64,000 bases of DNA from Loxodes magnus (GCA_946699065.1 CAMPDV010000127.1:124001-188000), one strand, 5' to 3'; shown: positions 35,640-49,289, numbered from the stretch's first letter. A program made the numbers and translations. The notes: generated by a model not told the origin, from the letters alone.

Positions 35640-38600
35640 CCATCAATTTTCTCTCTCTTTCTCTTGCTCTGATTTTATCAAATTTCTATTTTTCCAGCCT
35701 TTTTCTTGATTTTTATAGATATGATTAAAGTCTTTGGTTTCTTTAAGTACATCATCTTGCTCTTAAAACATTTCAACTCGCTTTTTTTACATTTTGTAAT
35801 GAAATATTTTGATTAACTTGTCAATTTTAGGAATTTGGTTTTTTGAGAAGCTCTTGTTTATATAGTTTTAATCGTATAAAATTAATCTTATAGTATCCTT
35901 ACCTTATAATATTTTATGACTTCCAAATTCCTAAATAATATCTTCATAGTATTTACAATTAAAAATATGTTCAAATTCATCATAATTTTCTCCACAGATA
36001 CAAATTATATTATAATCAACATTAAGATGTCGCATACTAAGTTCCTATTAAAAATTGTAAGAAAATGTCTTCAGTTTATAAATAGAAATAGTCTCTTTAA
36101 CATACTACTTATTGTATTTAATATAAGTAACTTGAGGAAACACACTTAATTCATTGTCTATTTGACCAATAATCCTTTATGCAGTTTTCATAAGCGCGTT
36201 CCTTTAGAGACTTTCTTTAAAATATTTCTATTCAATTTTTAGTTCCAAATTCTTTTTAAATTCTTTAGTGTTTCAAAACTGTTAAATATCAAAGTTATAT
36301 AAATTGATGCATTTTCTTAAGTATTTCCAGTAAGGTAAATTGTGCTAAATGGATTTTTCTAACAAAAAAGCTAGATCTGAGTTAGGATTTTCTTTACTAT
36401 GGATTATTAATTTTTAATAAAAACGCATTAACTTTTAAATTACCATATGTTTAAATGGAAGTCAATTCAATTCAATTCAATAAAATATGACTCATTAAAA
36501 GTCGAATCCGATGATCTAAAAGCCTATCTTGCAATGAGTCTTTACGATTTAGTAATTTAATTTATTATTCCTTTAACTCCTGGAATGACAGGTCATGGAG
36601 TTATATCACATCCATATTCAACTTTAGGCAAGACAAAAGTTCTACATATAGTTTTAAAGTTTAGTGGGCAAGTTATTCCATATTTAGAAAGTATAGTAGT
36701 AGCTCTTTAAATTGCTATCCTATATTTAGTGGCTACTGCTACACAATGTAATTTGTAATTTTATTTGCTTCCAATTTAATATCCTAAATAAGTTACTTAA
36801 TCTTTTTAATTAATTAGCATTCCATTGAGATTTAAATTAATAGTGTTTTTATTTTCATTTTGTCAGTTTTTTTTTCATAAATTCTATTACTTCGCATTTT
36901 GCTATATTTATTGTTAATTTTACTCATTCAAAAATTGTAATTGTGGCTTTTATCAATTTTTAAGCATTTTTTTAGTTTTCTGATAATTCAATTAAGTCAT
37001 CAGAAAAGCCCAAGCTACAAATGTTTTTGATAGTATTTTAAATCCTAGTTTCTTCTGGTTCTCTTCAAGGTATCTTACTATAATATCATAGTATAATATT
37101 GCAAGTACGGGGCTATGACTACTTCCTTGTAAGACTCCATTGTTATATTCTATTGTTTTTTAGGGTATCCATCAATAATAAATCTTGCATTTATATTTAA
37201 ATAAAAGGATTCAAGAGCCTATATCAATCTAAGAGGAAGCCTAAGTCTTCGAAGATGATCGAATAGTAATTATCTGCAAATACTATCAAACATTTTTTCA
37301 ACATCGATCAGAATAGCTATTAATTATTTTTTCCGGGAAAATTTACGATGTAAATCAATAATCTATTATATAGTTCAAATTTACTAAGTGGTTGATCGTT
37401 TAGACATAAATCCAAACTAAGCCTAGTGAATAATATTACGGTCTTGTATATATCCATAAAGTCGTAAGTGAGAGCTTTATCATAAATTTCAATAAACAAT
37501 TTAATAAAGCTATAGGTCGTCAATTAGATCAAGTACTTTTGTTACCTTTTTTAAATATTGGTAGGATATTAATTTTTTTCATTTCATTTGGAATATTTAG
37601 TAGTCTAAACATATTATTTATAAACAAGTTACAATTTTATGCAATTCTTATCCTCCGTACTTAATAAGTTCTGCTTTCAATCCATCTTTACCAGAAGCCT
37701 TATTATTAGCAAGTTTGATTATTATTTGTTTAATTTCTTTTTCTGTAAAAGGAGTAATTTCTTAAAGATTACTTAATTTCTAATTCACTATAAAAGGTTT
37801 GCTTTTATATATTGCATCTATTTTTCTATTGGAGAATTCTATATTATTTTCACTTAGAGTTGGATGCTTGTTAAAAACATTTTTTTCTCAATTATCAACA
37901 AATTACTATTATTAACTGAAACTTAAGTTCATTTAATTTCGTATTTTAGGATTTATCAAATTCTTAGCCTGCTTAAACATTATTTGGGCATTTTTCTTAA
38001 GATCTAAGTACTTTTTCTTTGCTTTCTATATTTTCCATTTCCAAAATTAATAGAGATATTTCTTGTAAAATTTGCTTTTAATTTTATAAAGTCTAATTAC
38101 TTCCTCATTATGTCGTCCATAAAGAACAAAGTTATTTTAATAAGAAATATTATCTTTTTTAGCTTAAGCAAATAATTTTGCCAAATAAGTGGGCATTTTA
38201 TTGTAATTGTTATTTTTTATATCATGCCAAGAGCTTCTTCTGCATTGGAATTAATAATTTCACATATAAATTAATATTATTAATCATATTATTTTAAAAC
38301 TGCCATAGTTGTTCGAAGGTGAACAACAAGGTCGTCTTCATCAGAGGTTGGGGAATTTAAGTACCCATAATTGACACATGTCGTCCTCTACTTTGGCTAT
38401 GCAATGAGACACAATCCTGCCATGTCCTTGGACCTCCAGCAAGTATTAAAGATTAAAAGTATTCTAAAATTATATCAGTATTGAACATTTTTATCAGTAC
38501 TGAATAATTATACCAGTATTGAACAAGGTTTATCAGTATCTGATAATTTTATCAGTAACAAACATTCTTGTCACTATGAAACATTTTTTTTAAAGAGCTG

Positions 38601-41600
38601 CGCACCAACGAGAGTGCTACGCGCTCTATAATCAAATTTATTTATTTATTTATAATCAGTGTTGTTCTAGTCTATTTATTAAAACTATTAATACTTTCCT
38701 TGAAATTAATTTTAATAATATCTTTTTGCTAAAGGATCCTATAGTTTTGAGATTTTAAAAAGCGGCTGATATTCCTAATCTTACTCAAACTGCCTAAATT
38801 TATAAACTAGGGTAATACTCAAGGGTAAATGATCAGTTATTAAACCTGAGTCTTAAATAGCTATAAAATTAAGGAAATTATCTTTATTCAAATGTTAAGT
38901 TACTAAAAAGTAATCATTACAAAGACTTTTATTGTTAGCTCTATGAATAAAAGTATTATATTTCTATTCATTTAATACTACCAATTTATGTGCTGCAATT
39001 AAATCTAATAATCTTCGAGTGTTATCATTAATCGGTTACTATTTATTACTGCCATATCCAGAAAGAAGAGCATTAAAATCTCCGCATAATATAGTAAGAT
39101 TCTCAAAATCAAAATTTAAAATATTAGAGATATATTCATAAGCTATTTCCTTAATCGTATTTGATTTATCATTGGTAGGTAGATAGCAAGATGCAATTGT
39201 TATATTCTCAATTCTAATACTTATAAAATGTCCAGGAAGTTTAGAAAAATCTATTTGATTTTAACAAGAATCAAGTTAATTTTTAACTAATAGACATACG
39301 CCACCTGCACGTTTACTAGCATTTTAATAATAAGTTTTATATTAGTTTATAATAATAGGAGCGTATTAGTCTTAAGTTCATGTTTCATTTATTGAGATAA
39401 CGTCAAAATCGTTTGCTAGTATGAAATCTTAAATTCCTTATTATTTACTCGCTATTGAATTAATGTTAATATGTCCTATTTTAAGTTAATTAAAAGTCTG
39501 AGATCTACCAGAAAGTCCACTTTCATAAATGCAAATATATTTAATTCCTTGTGAGTCTCTTTTAATATGTATCATTTCCTTTCTATATTCTGGGTGCTAG
39601 TGGAAAAACTAGATTAGAATGTAAATTACTTAGATCGTGCAAGATTGTAGTAGCTTTTAGTCTATTTTTATAATATTTGATGTATTATCTACAGTGCCAT
39701 GAGTTAATTCTTTATTAATTGTTACATATCAACCTCGAACACTACTTATTTCATATTAATTTCTCCTCCAAAAACCTTATCTTATGAAATTTTAAAGTTG
39801 AGGAGCAGTTAAATTAAATTCTCTAATTAATTTGTTGCATTCTTATAACATTTTCTAATGTTCCATTGAATGCTTAGCTGGAGGAAATAAATTGCTGTCT
39901 TCTTCATGTTTTCTTTTTAGTGAGTTAGTAGTTTAATTATAGATTTTAATTTCATTATTAATTTAATTTAAAGTTGTCTAAGTCTGTTTATCTATTAGCA
40001 AAGATTTAGTACCTTATTTTAGCAAACCTTGATTCAATTTAGGATTAATTATTTCTTAATCCTCAATTTAATTTTTTCAAATATTATTATATTTTGTAGA
40101 AGAATCTAAAATTTCTTCATCTTCTTATCTTATTTTAACAAAATTTTTATCTAAAGATACATTATTATTAGAGTTTCCTAATTTTTCTAAATTAACCTAG
40201 CAATATTAATTTTTTGACCATGGTTTAGTTTTCAAATTAAATAATTCTTTTCTTAGTTACTAATTAATTATTTCTAATTTTCTATTTTCTTTATCACTAA
40301 TTTAATTACCAATAATTAAGTTTAAATTCTATTAATTATAAAGATGCTAAAACTTTAGAAAATTTTAATCCGGTAAATTTACTTAGCATTATTATTCATT
40401 TTCTTAAATAATTATTTTATTAGAGAGGAGTTATCTAAACACTATGTTTTCGTTTAAGTTTCTTTATCACAACCAATTATCTCTGTTTAAGTTTAATAAT
40501 TTGCTTGCTCAATTTAATTTGTTTAAGTTTAAAATGAATATTATTCAGTTTAATCAGTTTAATTTTACTAATCTTTTTAAATTTGTTTATATCTATTTAG
40601 CTAATTATCATACTAAATTAATAGTTATTATATTTCATTCTATTTTTATTCCAATAAGCTTTGTGTATTTAATTATATTTGATTTTAAAATATTTGTAAA
40701 ATGGTTATTTACTCTTCTTTTGCTATTATTTCTTAACCTAAAATTTACATTTTTTTTTAACTTTAGATTTTATTAAGATATTGATCATTTTTAATTTGTA
40801 AACATTTAACTATTTCAGATACTTCATTTAATTATATGATCGTTTTCAATTTTTAATCTTCTTAAATTTCGAATTAAGTTTAACTGTAAATTAATTGTTT
40901 TTAGAAATAATCAATTTAATCTTTCATATAAATCATTTAATTTTAGGTAAATATTTCATTTTATTGCAAATCAAATCATGATGATTGATTTATTAAGTGT
41001 AATACAGTTTAAGTAACTTATTCATTGACATATAATTGTGTTTATACTTCTTTACTCAGCAAATCTCTATTTAATTAATAAATATTTCTTTATTTATATT
41101 TCAAATCATTCTATTTTTATAAAATTAACTCTGATAGTTCATGAGAGTAATTTATTTCTTTTTGACTATATTTGTTTACTATTATCATACAGTCTGCGAA
41201 TTATATAGTAGAAACTGCGTTTTCTTTTTAGTAATCTTGTTCAATTTCTTGTAATTGAAGGTTTTACTATTATTGTCTTCATTTCAGTATTAAACTCTAT
41301 TTTAAAGTATGTTTTCTATTTAATTTTAATGTTAAGTATATTGAAATAAATCTTAAATATCTTAATTATCTTAATTAATTATCTTTTATTTCTATTCCTT
41401 TTTTTCGTTTAAATCTTAAGTATCTTATTTAATTTTATTCTTTCACCGCCATGTCAGCCTATGGTCTCCTTTTTACAATTTACTTGGCTTTACCTTAACA
41501 TTCTTTAATATACTTTTAGAGTTTCTTACAATCTCATCAATTCTTTGCTTTGATTTAGAAAGCATTATTAAAAGAATTCTTAAATACTTATTTAGTTCTG

Positions 41601-41804
41601 TTTATTTTGTGCTATTTAAAATTACTTATAAGCTTCTTCTAATCTTTTATAAAACTTTATTTTATTAAGAATCTAGTAATCCTATCTCTTGTGTAGGTCT
41701 TTACACTATTTATCAAATTGACCTTATGATGGAAGAACTTTCTACTAATGCAGACTCTATAGAGAAAGAATTTGACTTCTAGTAAAAGTTTTCTAAATAT
41801 CCAT
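35640..41804 (-). CDS. LINE L2 endonuclease/reverse transcriptase polyprotein (interrupted by SINE)
   Basis: Likely start MDIQKTFTRSQILS (ATG complementary to 41802-41804), then a Lys/Asn/Gln-rich N-terminal region. The APE-type endonuclease is well preserved: GHININSIASK (about 39465), FDVISINETW (about 39395), KRAGGVCLLVKN, LTILCGDFNALLSGY (about 39085), LITDHLPLSI (about 38830). The SINE at 38296-38652 separates it from the reverse transcriptase: LIDVEKMFDSICRQ (about 37290), NGVLQGSSHSPVL (about 37125), LGFSDDLIELS (about 37010, one frame away from motif B, so at least one frameshift). C-terminal CICGENYDEFEHIFNC near 35980. Inactive as it stands because of the insertion. Opposite-strand frames at 35916 and 40444 are shadows. 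Confidence 0.75.
38296..38652 (+). mobile_element. SINE inside L2 (single-head form)
   Basis: Same family as 30496-31003 but with one head unit. Order: AAACTGCCATAG, TTGTTC/GAACAA hairpin, head with GGAATTTAAGTACCCATAA, repeats around TTTATCAGTATTGAAC (38470-38580), hairpin GAGC...GCTC (38595-38627), ATTTATTTATTTAT tail. No clear target duplication could be fixed in the A/T-rich flanks. Confidence 0.7.
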
Positions 41805-41834
41805 TTTTTTAACTTTAACTTTAAATTTAATATT

Positions 41835-42455
41835 TTATGCTTCCGATTGGAAAATTAATTTTTCTGATAATAAGTTTTATTTATCTTTTAGATTAAGAAC
41901 TTAAATTTCATAAAAATGGGTTTTTTTCGGTCAGCGTTTTATTCTACCAAAGATTTCTGAAACGGAATAAATTTTTTGATTTCGGTATAAAAAATTTATA
42001 AATTTGAATAAAAATTTTGAAAGTAGTTTGTATAAAAGTTATTAAAATTTCTTTGAAAAATGTTTCTAAAATAATTTTGAAAATAGTTATCTAAAATCGT
42101 TTAAAAATAAAATTTGGAGATTAATTTTAAAAACCTTTTCATTTTTTTAAAGTAATTTTTTTGAAAATTTTTTTTTATAAATATTTCTGGGACGCGATAT
42201 ATTTTTTTTAATATGTAAAAAAGGGAATTTTTTTAATACACTTAAAACGAAAAAAAATTTGAATTTTGGGATGTTAATTTAATTTTTTAAGTTATATGTT
42301 ATATAAATTTATTAAAATGTGTTTATTCTTGTGTTTAAGTTAAATAATTAATTTTAATTTTAATGTTTAATATGTTTCATTTCCGATTGGAAAATAAAAT
42401 TTTCTTATATTTAGTTTTTTATTTATCATTATCTTTCAATTAATAAATAAATAAA
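41835..42455 (+). repeat. A/T-tract block, partial copies 3a and 3b
   Basis: Two starts of the block in tandem: TTCCGATTGGAAAATTAATT at about 41842 followed by about 450 bp of A/T tracts, and a second TTTCCGATTGGAAAATAAAA at about 42381 followed by only about 70 bp before the 3' tail of L3. The second copy was evidently cut by the L3 insertion or arose by duplication. Confidence 0.6.
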
Positions 42456-42469
42456 TTTAAACTAAAAGA

Positions 42470-45400
42470 GTTTTTTGACGTCTTTAATTGCAAGAATTGC
42501 TTCTTTCAATTATAGACGTTAGTAAATGCTTTTAAATTTTTTTTTAATCTTGTTTACATTTCATCATTTTTCTTTAATTAGTTCTTCTTTCTATTCATCT
42601 TTAGCTTCTTCCTTTTTTGCTTTCTCCATTTCTAGAATCTCAAGTCTCCTTGTCATTAGCTTCTTTTGAAATGTTTTGATCTATAAGTTTAAATACTCCA
42701 ATTTAGACCTTGAAAATGAGTTTAGATATTCTTGATCGTATAGTATAAGGCGCCTTAAGTCATAATTTCCGATCTTTCCGATAATCAATTCATTATATTA
42801 GAATAGTACACACATTTAAAGATATGCTCGAAAGTTTCATACTCTCCTCAAATACAATAGGAATTATCAATGGCATAACGACGATCTTAAAGATCCTTAC
42901 GGAAATTATAAGTTTAGGTTCTAAGTCTATAAATACTGATAATTTCTCGTCTATACTATTTGTTTAATTTCGTATAAGTAATTTGTGGAAATTGTTAAAG
43001 ATTACCAAATTATTCAGTATATACTTTAGCTGTTTTCATTCTCATAAATTTTTTAGTAGCTACTTTGTAGAAATATTGTTGTATTTTTCTCTTATATGTT
43101 TAGTAAAAGTTTTAAGATTGGTATTATTCTATTAATTCTGCAGATTGATATTATAAAGGTCTGATAATTGCGACACTTAATCGTATTATTGAAATCCTTT
43201 TTTCCATATATTAATGAAAAGAGAGCCTATTGTTGATCTTGGAAAATCAATACTTTCTTATTTAATTTTATGGTAGAATCTGAAGAATTTTATAGCCATA
43301 ATGTGCTTAAAGGGTAATCAATTCAGGTCTATATAACATGATTCATTAAATGCTGAAGTTGCTACTTAAAAAGCTTTTCTTGAAATTAATCTCATGCTTG
43401 ATTCTATTCTGTTCAGAACTCCAGTTACTCCTTTTTGAATACTTCATGATACTAAGTCTCCTCCATATTCTGCTTTAGGTAATGTAAAAAGTCTACATAA
43501 AGTTTTAAAATGTCAAGGAGTTACGTTCTCATATCTCATCAGTTAAAAAACAGCTTTCTTCGTTGCAGCTATGTATTTGAATGCAACTTCTTTGCAATGG
43601 GGATTCAAGTTCTTCTTCTGATGTAGAATAACTCCTATTATGTTACTTGTTCTTTTTAAGCAATTAGTTAATTTCCTAATCATAAATTTAAAATTTATTA
43701 TTTCTGATTCTTCTTTAGAAATTAGATGCATTCAGATTTGATAGCATTGATCTTTAAATGTGTTCATGCAAAAACTTCTGCATCTACTTTGCAGATTTGG
43801 AAAGAAGAATAAGATCATCTGCCCATCCTCTACAAGCGAAGCTAATACTTGAATCCTGGCATTTAAATCCCAATTAGGTACTTTTACTTTCCAAATATCT
43901 AATTACTATGTCATAATACAACAATGCTAAAACTGGTCCATGCGAACTGTCTTACATAACTCCATTGTTTTATTATAAAGTTCTAGTGCTCTTTCCATCT
44001 ATGATAAATGAAGAATTTAGGTTTTTATAAAACGATTCTAAGGCTATTATTATTCCAAGTGGTAGTTTAACTCTCTTAAGTTAATCAAACAAAGTCTTCT
44101 TTCTATTAAGTCAAACATTTTTTCAACATCTATCAGTGCTGCTATCAATTTAGTCTTACCTTTAGCACATTTCCGATAGTTATCGATTATTTGTTATATT
44201 ATTCAAATTTATTAAGTTGTTTATCTGTTTTTCATAAATCCCATTTATGAAGGGTGAATCAAATTTCTCTAATAAATCAGATTGTATAGTCTTTTTGTTA
44301 AAGCTTTATCATATGATTTTAGAATAGTATTAATAAGAGAAATAGGTAGTCAGTTTTTCCAATCATCTTTATTTCCTTTTTTAAATATTGGAATTATCAC
44401 CGATGTATTTAATTCCTAAGGGATTCTTCCAAGTCTTAGCATATTATTCGGAAAAGAATGAAGAATTATTAATAAATATTATCCACCATATTTCAGAAGT
44501 TCACTTTTTATTCCATCTGGACCAGCTGCTTTTCCATTCGCAATTTCTTTTATAGTTTTTTGTATTTCTTGTATGGTAAAAAGATAAAATCCTTATAAAT
44601 ATGAGAATTGATAATCTTTAATTTCTTAAATATTATCTTATATTTTATCTATTTTTTAATTACTAAGATTTATTTATTATTTGGTTAGATTAGAATATTT
44701 GTTAAAAATGCAATTCTCCCATGAATAAATGGATTTATTTTTGATTTCTTAATTAAAGTTCATTTAATTTATTATTTTAGGGGTTAGAATTTTCTTAGTT
44801 TGTGAAAACATTTCCTTAGAATCTCCATTAAGAAGTAGAAATTTCTTTTTTGCTTTGTTTTTTTTAAATTTTCATAGATTATACTTGAAGTCTTTCCAAA
44901 GTCGTTTTGCTTCCTCATGAAGATTAGTTACTTGCTAGTTTATTCTTCCAAATTTTATGTGAGCGTCCTTATATTCTGAGCTAGCTCTTTTTGCTTCTAT
45001 ATATTTCTTGGTGAGAGCTCGAGGAAGTTTGTTATAATTTGAGTCTGGAATAAACGAACCTAATGTTTAATCAGCATTGTCTTAAATACTACTTTTGATG
45101 TATTCATATTAATCTTCAAGATTATCTTAATCTATTTAAAAGAATTCTAGATAAGTTTGTAGGAAAGATTCTTAATATTTTTGCCTATCTATTGCATCCT
45201 AAAACCTATTTATTTTATATTTTCTCTTAATTATCTTTTCCCAATATACTATAGAATTATTGATAAAGTCGAAAGTGATTGGAATATGATCAGAAAATAA
45301 ACTATTATTATGAGCAGTGAAATTTGCAAACTAATTAACGTTCAAATGGTTGTTTATAATGATATAATCATTACAATATGTTTTTCCTGTTCCTTTGTGA

Positions 45401-47800
45401 ATAAATGTATTAATGTTGCTATCATTCACTATCTCAAGATCGTGATCTAAAATAATTTGTTTTCCTTGCTGATTTAGTTAAGAGTCTCATTTCAACTCAG
45501 ATTCATAAATTGAAATTTTTTTTGTCCTCTGATTTCAAGATGAACGTATTTTTTTAATGTTATTTATTTTAGCCATAAAATTAAATTATAATATAGAGAT
45601 ATTTTCTGCTATATATCTTTAATAATCTCTTATCAATGTTAATTTTAACTACTTGACTTTCAATCTATCCTTTACCAAGTTCCTAGTCAAGTACAACGTA
45701 TCTGTTTTAAATTATAGTTTAGAAATTAGTTTTTCTTCAAAAGTTAGCTAATATATAGTCTTTTAGCTATTTTGATTTGACATTGTAATTTTTTATGAAA
45801 GCCTAATTTTCTTCCATTTTATTGATATGTTATTTAGTAGATGGAAAATATGGATCTGGATATTTTCTCTTTAATTAATTTATAGAATCTTATTCCAAAG
45901 AATTTCTTAAGTATTCTATTTTACATTTTATGAATGAAGAGTTGTTGAAAATCTAAAAAGATTATTCACAGAATTTTATGGATAGAAATGTTAAATTGGA
46001 AGAAATTTACTACTTTAATATTTGGCTCTATTTCAGATTTTCCATTAAAGTACATTTTTCTGATACAGCTTTATCAAAAGCTTTGATTTAATTGATTAGT
46101 AGCTCATTTAATTGATCATATTATTTATTATATATTTAGAATCAATAAAGTCGCACTAGGAAATTTAATTCAAATGTAATAGGTCTGTTCCAGTAGCTGT
46201 ATCTAAAGTCAAAATAATTGTTTTAATTTTTTAATCACTGGATTAAATTTCAACCTGTGTGTAATAATTCTATAGTTAAGGTATTTTTGTTTATGTGAAG
46301 TCATCTTTAAATTCTTGGATATACTTATTTTTTTACAAAAGTAATTAACTTAATATGCTTTAATAATCCAATTCTTTAAGTTATAGATTCTATTAAAAAT
46401 TATTACATAAATCCTATTTCCAAGAAATATTTCTTTTCTCATTCAAAGTTCAAAATTTCAAGTTAGCTTTATAATATTTATACTTAGTCAATTACTTTTT
46501 AATTTTAAGATTTCAGTTATTAATTAAAATTCAAAATATATTTTAATTCAAGTTCAATATTAGTTTTTGATTATCAAACTTCTTAAAGTAGTTACCAAAT
46601 GTGTTGTTATCCAGAAAATTACTATTAGTAGAATGAAATTTATTATTTTAATTAATTAATTTCAACTAAAAAAGTTTTTGGACCGGAAACTCCTTTCCGA
46701 TTGCACGACCCGACGCTCTCTTTTTATGGAATAACGGGGATATCCTGTTTTGCTCCAGGCACAGCTGCTAGGGAGCTCCATCGCTATGAGCAGCCAGGCT
46801 TCAAGCCCCTACCAAGAGCGAATAATCTCAAAGACAGTGTTCCCTTCAGAACATGACTCTGACCAGGGACTTTCTCAGCGACAGGAAAGGAACTTGATCC
46901 TAGTCATAAAACCAGAAAGTGTTGTCACGAAGGTCATTCTCAGCTCCCACCATCTTTTCAATTATTAAAATTTATTATTTTAAATATTTCTATTCTGAAT
47001 ATAATAAAGATTCTTCAGTTTATGTTTGATAATTTCTAATTTTATCTATTGCGTTCAAGCTTCTTAATTTATAAAAACTCTATTGTTAGTTTAAGTTCTT
47101 TATTCAATACATTTCATTAAGAAATATGTTAAACAGTTATCTCTTTAGAATTGACATAAGTTGTTTATACTGATCATTTGAGAACTCTTATTTACTCTTT
47201 GGATTAAAATGAAAACTAATTCCTCTCAAATTTTTATTGAAAAATTTTCTAAAGTAATTATTAATTATGTTTTATTTTAGAAAGATATAATTAGTTAGTA
47301 GCATTTTCTAATGAATATTGCTTAGTTTAACCTCATACTTTAAAATTATTAATAGGTTATTTTTTATCTTTTATAATATTTCATTATTTTTGCAATAGTT
47401 TTTCCTAATAATATTATAAGTTAAATTTTAGTAACTAATTTTTATTTTTTTGAATTTCTAATTAATTTTATTATATGTTTTATAATATGCTTTTGATGAT
47501 TCTTAGTTATTTATCAAGGTTTATTTTTCTAGTTCGTATTTTGTTTCTGTACTATCTAACTTTGCATTTAATAAATAGTTCTTATCTTTAGTATTTTTAT
47601 TTCTTAAATAAACTAATTTTCATTAAAAGAATTATTAATTGCTTAATTTTATATTACATTTATTGGGCCATCATTTTATTAAAGTTGTATATTTTAATTC
47701 TAAAGATCAGATAAAGTTTGATACTTTGAATTAACAGAAATAATATTATTGTCTTACTTTTAACTGTTTTTATTACATTCAATTTAATCGAATTTCTGAT
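42470..47800 (-). CDS. LINE L3 polyprotein, degraded
   Basis: Minus strand. N-terminal part from about 47700 (NYLLNAKLDSTETKYELEKQ; FHFNPKSKQEFSNDQYKQ near 47180), interrupted by the GC-rich element at 46652-46967, then N-terminal sequence to about 45480. The endonuclease is deleted internally: the N-terminal core is missing, but SDHIPITF remains near 45265. Reverse transcriptase: ALIDVEKMFDLIERR (about 44130), NGVMQDSSHGPVL (about 43955, QG changed to QD), RGWADDLILLS (about 43820). C-terminal EYETFEHIFKC near 42835. The 3' end is an imperfect hairpin around GACGTC and a TTTATTTATTTA tail. The endonuclease loss and the insertion make it inactive. Confidence 0.65.
46652..46967 (+). mobile_element. 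GC-rich structured mobile element, copy 2 (inside L3)
   Basis: 316 bp with a perfect 16-bp target duplication AAATTTATTATTTTAA (46636-46651 and 46968-46983), inserted in the coding region of L3. Nearly identical to copy 1 (6530-6846), so both moved recently. See copy 1 for structure. Confidence 0.8.
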
Positions 47801-48287
47801 TACTATTATTCAAAAATAAATCTTAAGTTTATGTATTTTTTGACTATTGTAAAAGGATATTTTTATTTAAATTTTAATTCAGATTTGAAAGCATATCTTA
47901 AAGGATCGGAGTGTCTTAGATAATATCTTAATTTTGCAAAAATTTTTTGGATTATTTTTTTGTATCTTCGGCGGTAGTATTTTAGGCAGTTAAACTAGTT
48001 TTTTACCTATAGGTTTATTTTTCTTTCAATAGATGCTACAATTGATGTTCACGATGAAGAGAATTTCGAAGTGATTTCAGTGGAACGCGTAAGAATTTAT
48101 TTTCTAGTTTTTGACTACAGATATTTAGTAATTTTCTAAATAAATCCATTATTATGCTTACTTATTTGATTTGTATCAACTCCTTTTCTTTTATTTGGAG
48201 GTTTTTATGCACCTGCCTGTGTTTGATCTATCAGTTTGCAGCTTCTTAATAATCAATTAAAGAAGAGTCGCTAGTTAAAACTAGTGA
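47801..48287 (+). CDS. Possible small membrane protein with two tiny introns
   Basis: Plus-strand text includes AYLKGSECLRQYLNF (about 47890), then, after a frame change at a T run, GLFFCIFGGSILGSQTSFLP. A 20-nt intron at 48013-48032 and a 19-nt intron at 48089-48107 would join this to DATIDVHDEENFEVISVER and to a hydrophobic tail ending QRRVASQNQ and TGA 48285-48287; the exon lengths fit exactly. Alternatively, keeping the second intron continues as VRIYFLVFDYRYLV and TPFLLFGGFYAPACV, also membrane-like. No family assigned with confidence. Bounded by LINE remnants on both sides. Confidence 0.35.
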
Positions 48288-48329
48288 ATTTTAAGTATTT
48301 TCCATTTTTTTAGTTTAACCTGGTGCTTA

Positions 48330-48590
48330 TAATGAATAATCATTAAACCACAATTATACAGTTTCTTTTGTATACATGTATTAACGTTACTATCATTCAT
48401 TATTTCAAGATTATTTAGTAGGAGAAATTCTTATAATCTATATGTATTATCAAATTATTTTCAGGATTGTCTACAAAACCTTATAAAAGGGTGTTGAAAT
48501 CTCCCGTCAGTATATATGGATTCTCATCAAACTTATTTAGCAATTTGTCAAGAAGTTCATAAGCTTAATCTTTGATATCTTAATTTAAAA
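48330..48590 (-). pseudogene. LINE endonuclease fragment
   Basis: Minus strand reads NPYILTGDFNTLL near 48505, the endonuclease GDxN motif. The plus-strand text ATGTATTAACGTTACTATCA near 48380 matches L3 near 45405. A small remnant of a separate LINE copy, directly next to the A/T-tract block, in the same relation as L1 to 21830-22545. Confidence 0.6.
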
Positions 48591-49275
48591 ATTATTGATA
48601 AAAATTTTTTATATCTTTCAAAACTCTAACCCTTTTTTTAATTTATCCATTCCGAAAATCTTCTGTAGTGTAAGACTCAGAGCTAAAAATAAAGAATAAT
48701 TTTTCAAAATTTTATTCTTTACTTGCTTTTCTCTCCTTTTTAATTGAGATCCTTTTCAATTAAGTAAATTCTTATAAAATTAAAAAATTTTAATTCCAAG
48801 TCAAAAAAATTCATTTTTATCAAAAACATAAGCAATAACTTTTTTTTCTATCATTTCAAAAAAAATTAATTTATTCAATTTTTTTTCTTGAAATCAAAAA
48901 GCAACAAAAAATTTGTTCAAATTTTTAAAATCAAAAAATGTTCCTTAAAACAAAAATAAGTTTTTCCATTTTTACAGATTGTCATTTTAACAAAAAAGAT
49001 CTACAAATTCTAATTTAACTACAAATTTTTTATAAATTCCTATTTTTTTTCAAAAATCTTTTATGTTTTGAATTTTTTCTGAAATTTTATTCCCTTTTAA
49101 CTTTTTTCATCCCGAAATAAAAAAATTTACTCGGTCCCAAAAATCTTTGATATCCCGAAATGCTGAGAAAAAAAAAAATTTATTTTTCGAAATTCATGCT
49201 CTTAAATTGAAAAATAATTACAAAAAATTTACTATCAGAAAAAAAACTGCTAATCGAAAACGAAACATCTTAAAC
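48590..49275 (-). repeat. A/T-tract block, copy 4
   Basis: Closely similar to 21830-22545 in the same orientation; the terminal hairpin motif is degraded here (CTAATCGAAAACG near 49250). Confidence 0.7.
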
Positions 49276-49289
49276 ATAAAATTTAAAAT

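Larger units (their letters stand above)
35518..41816 (-). mobile_element. LINE L2, complete insertion
   Basis: Flanked by AACTTTAAATTT (at about 35506-35517 and 41817-41828), a likely 12-bp target duplication, and splitting the WD40-D downstream flank from its A/T-tract block. The 3' end on the minus strand has a CAATATTT/AAATATTG hairpin near 35555. It is itself interrupted by a SINE at 38296-38652. Without the SINE it is about 5.9 kb, similar to L1. Confidence 0.65.

Noticed and set aside
40444..40776. 110-codon plus-strand open frame
   Set aside because: It lies opposite the N-terminal region of LINE L2, which reads sensibly on the minus strand; the plus frame is Phe/Asn/Leu low-complexity.
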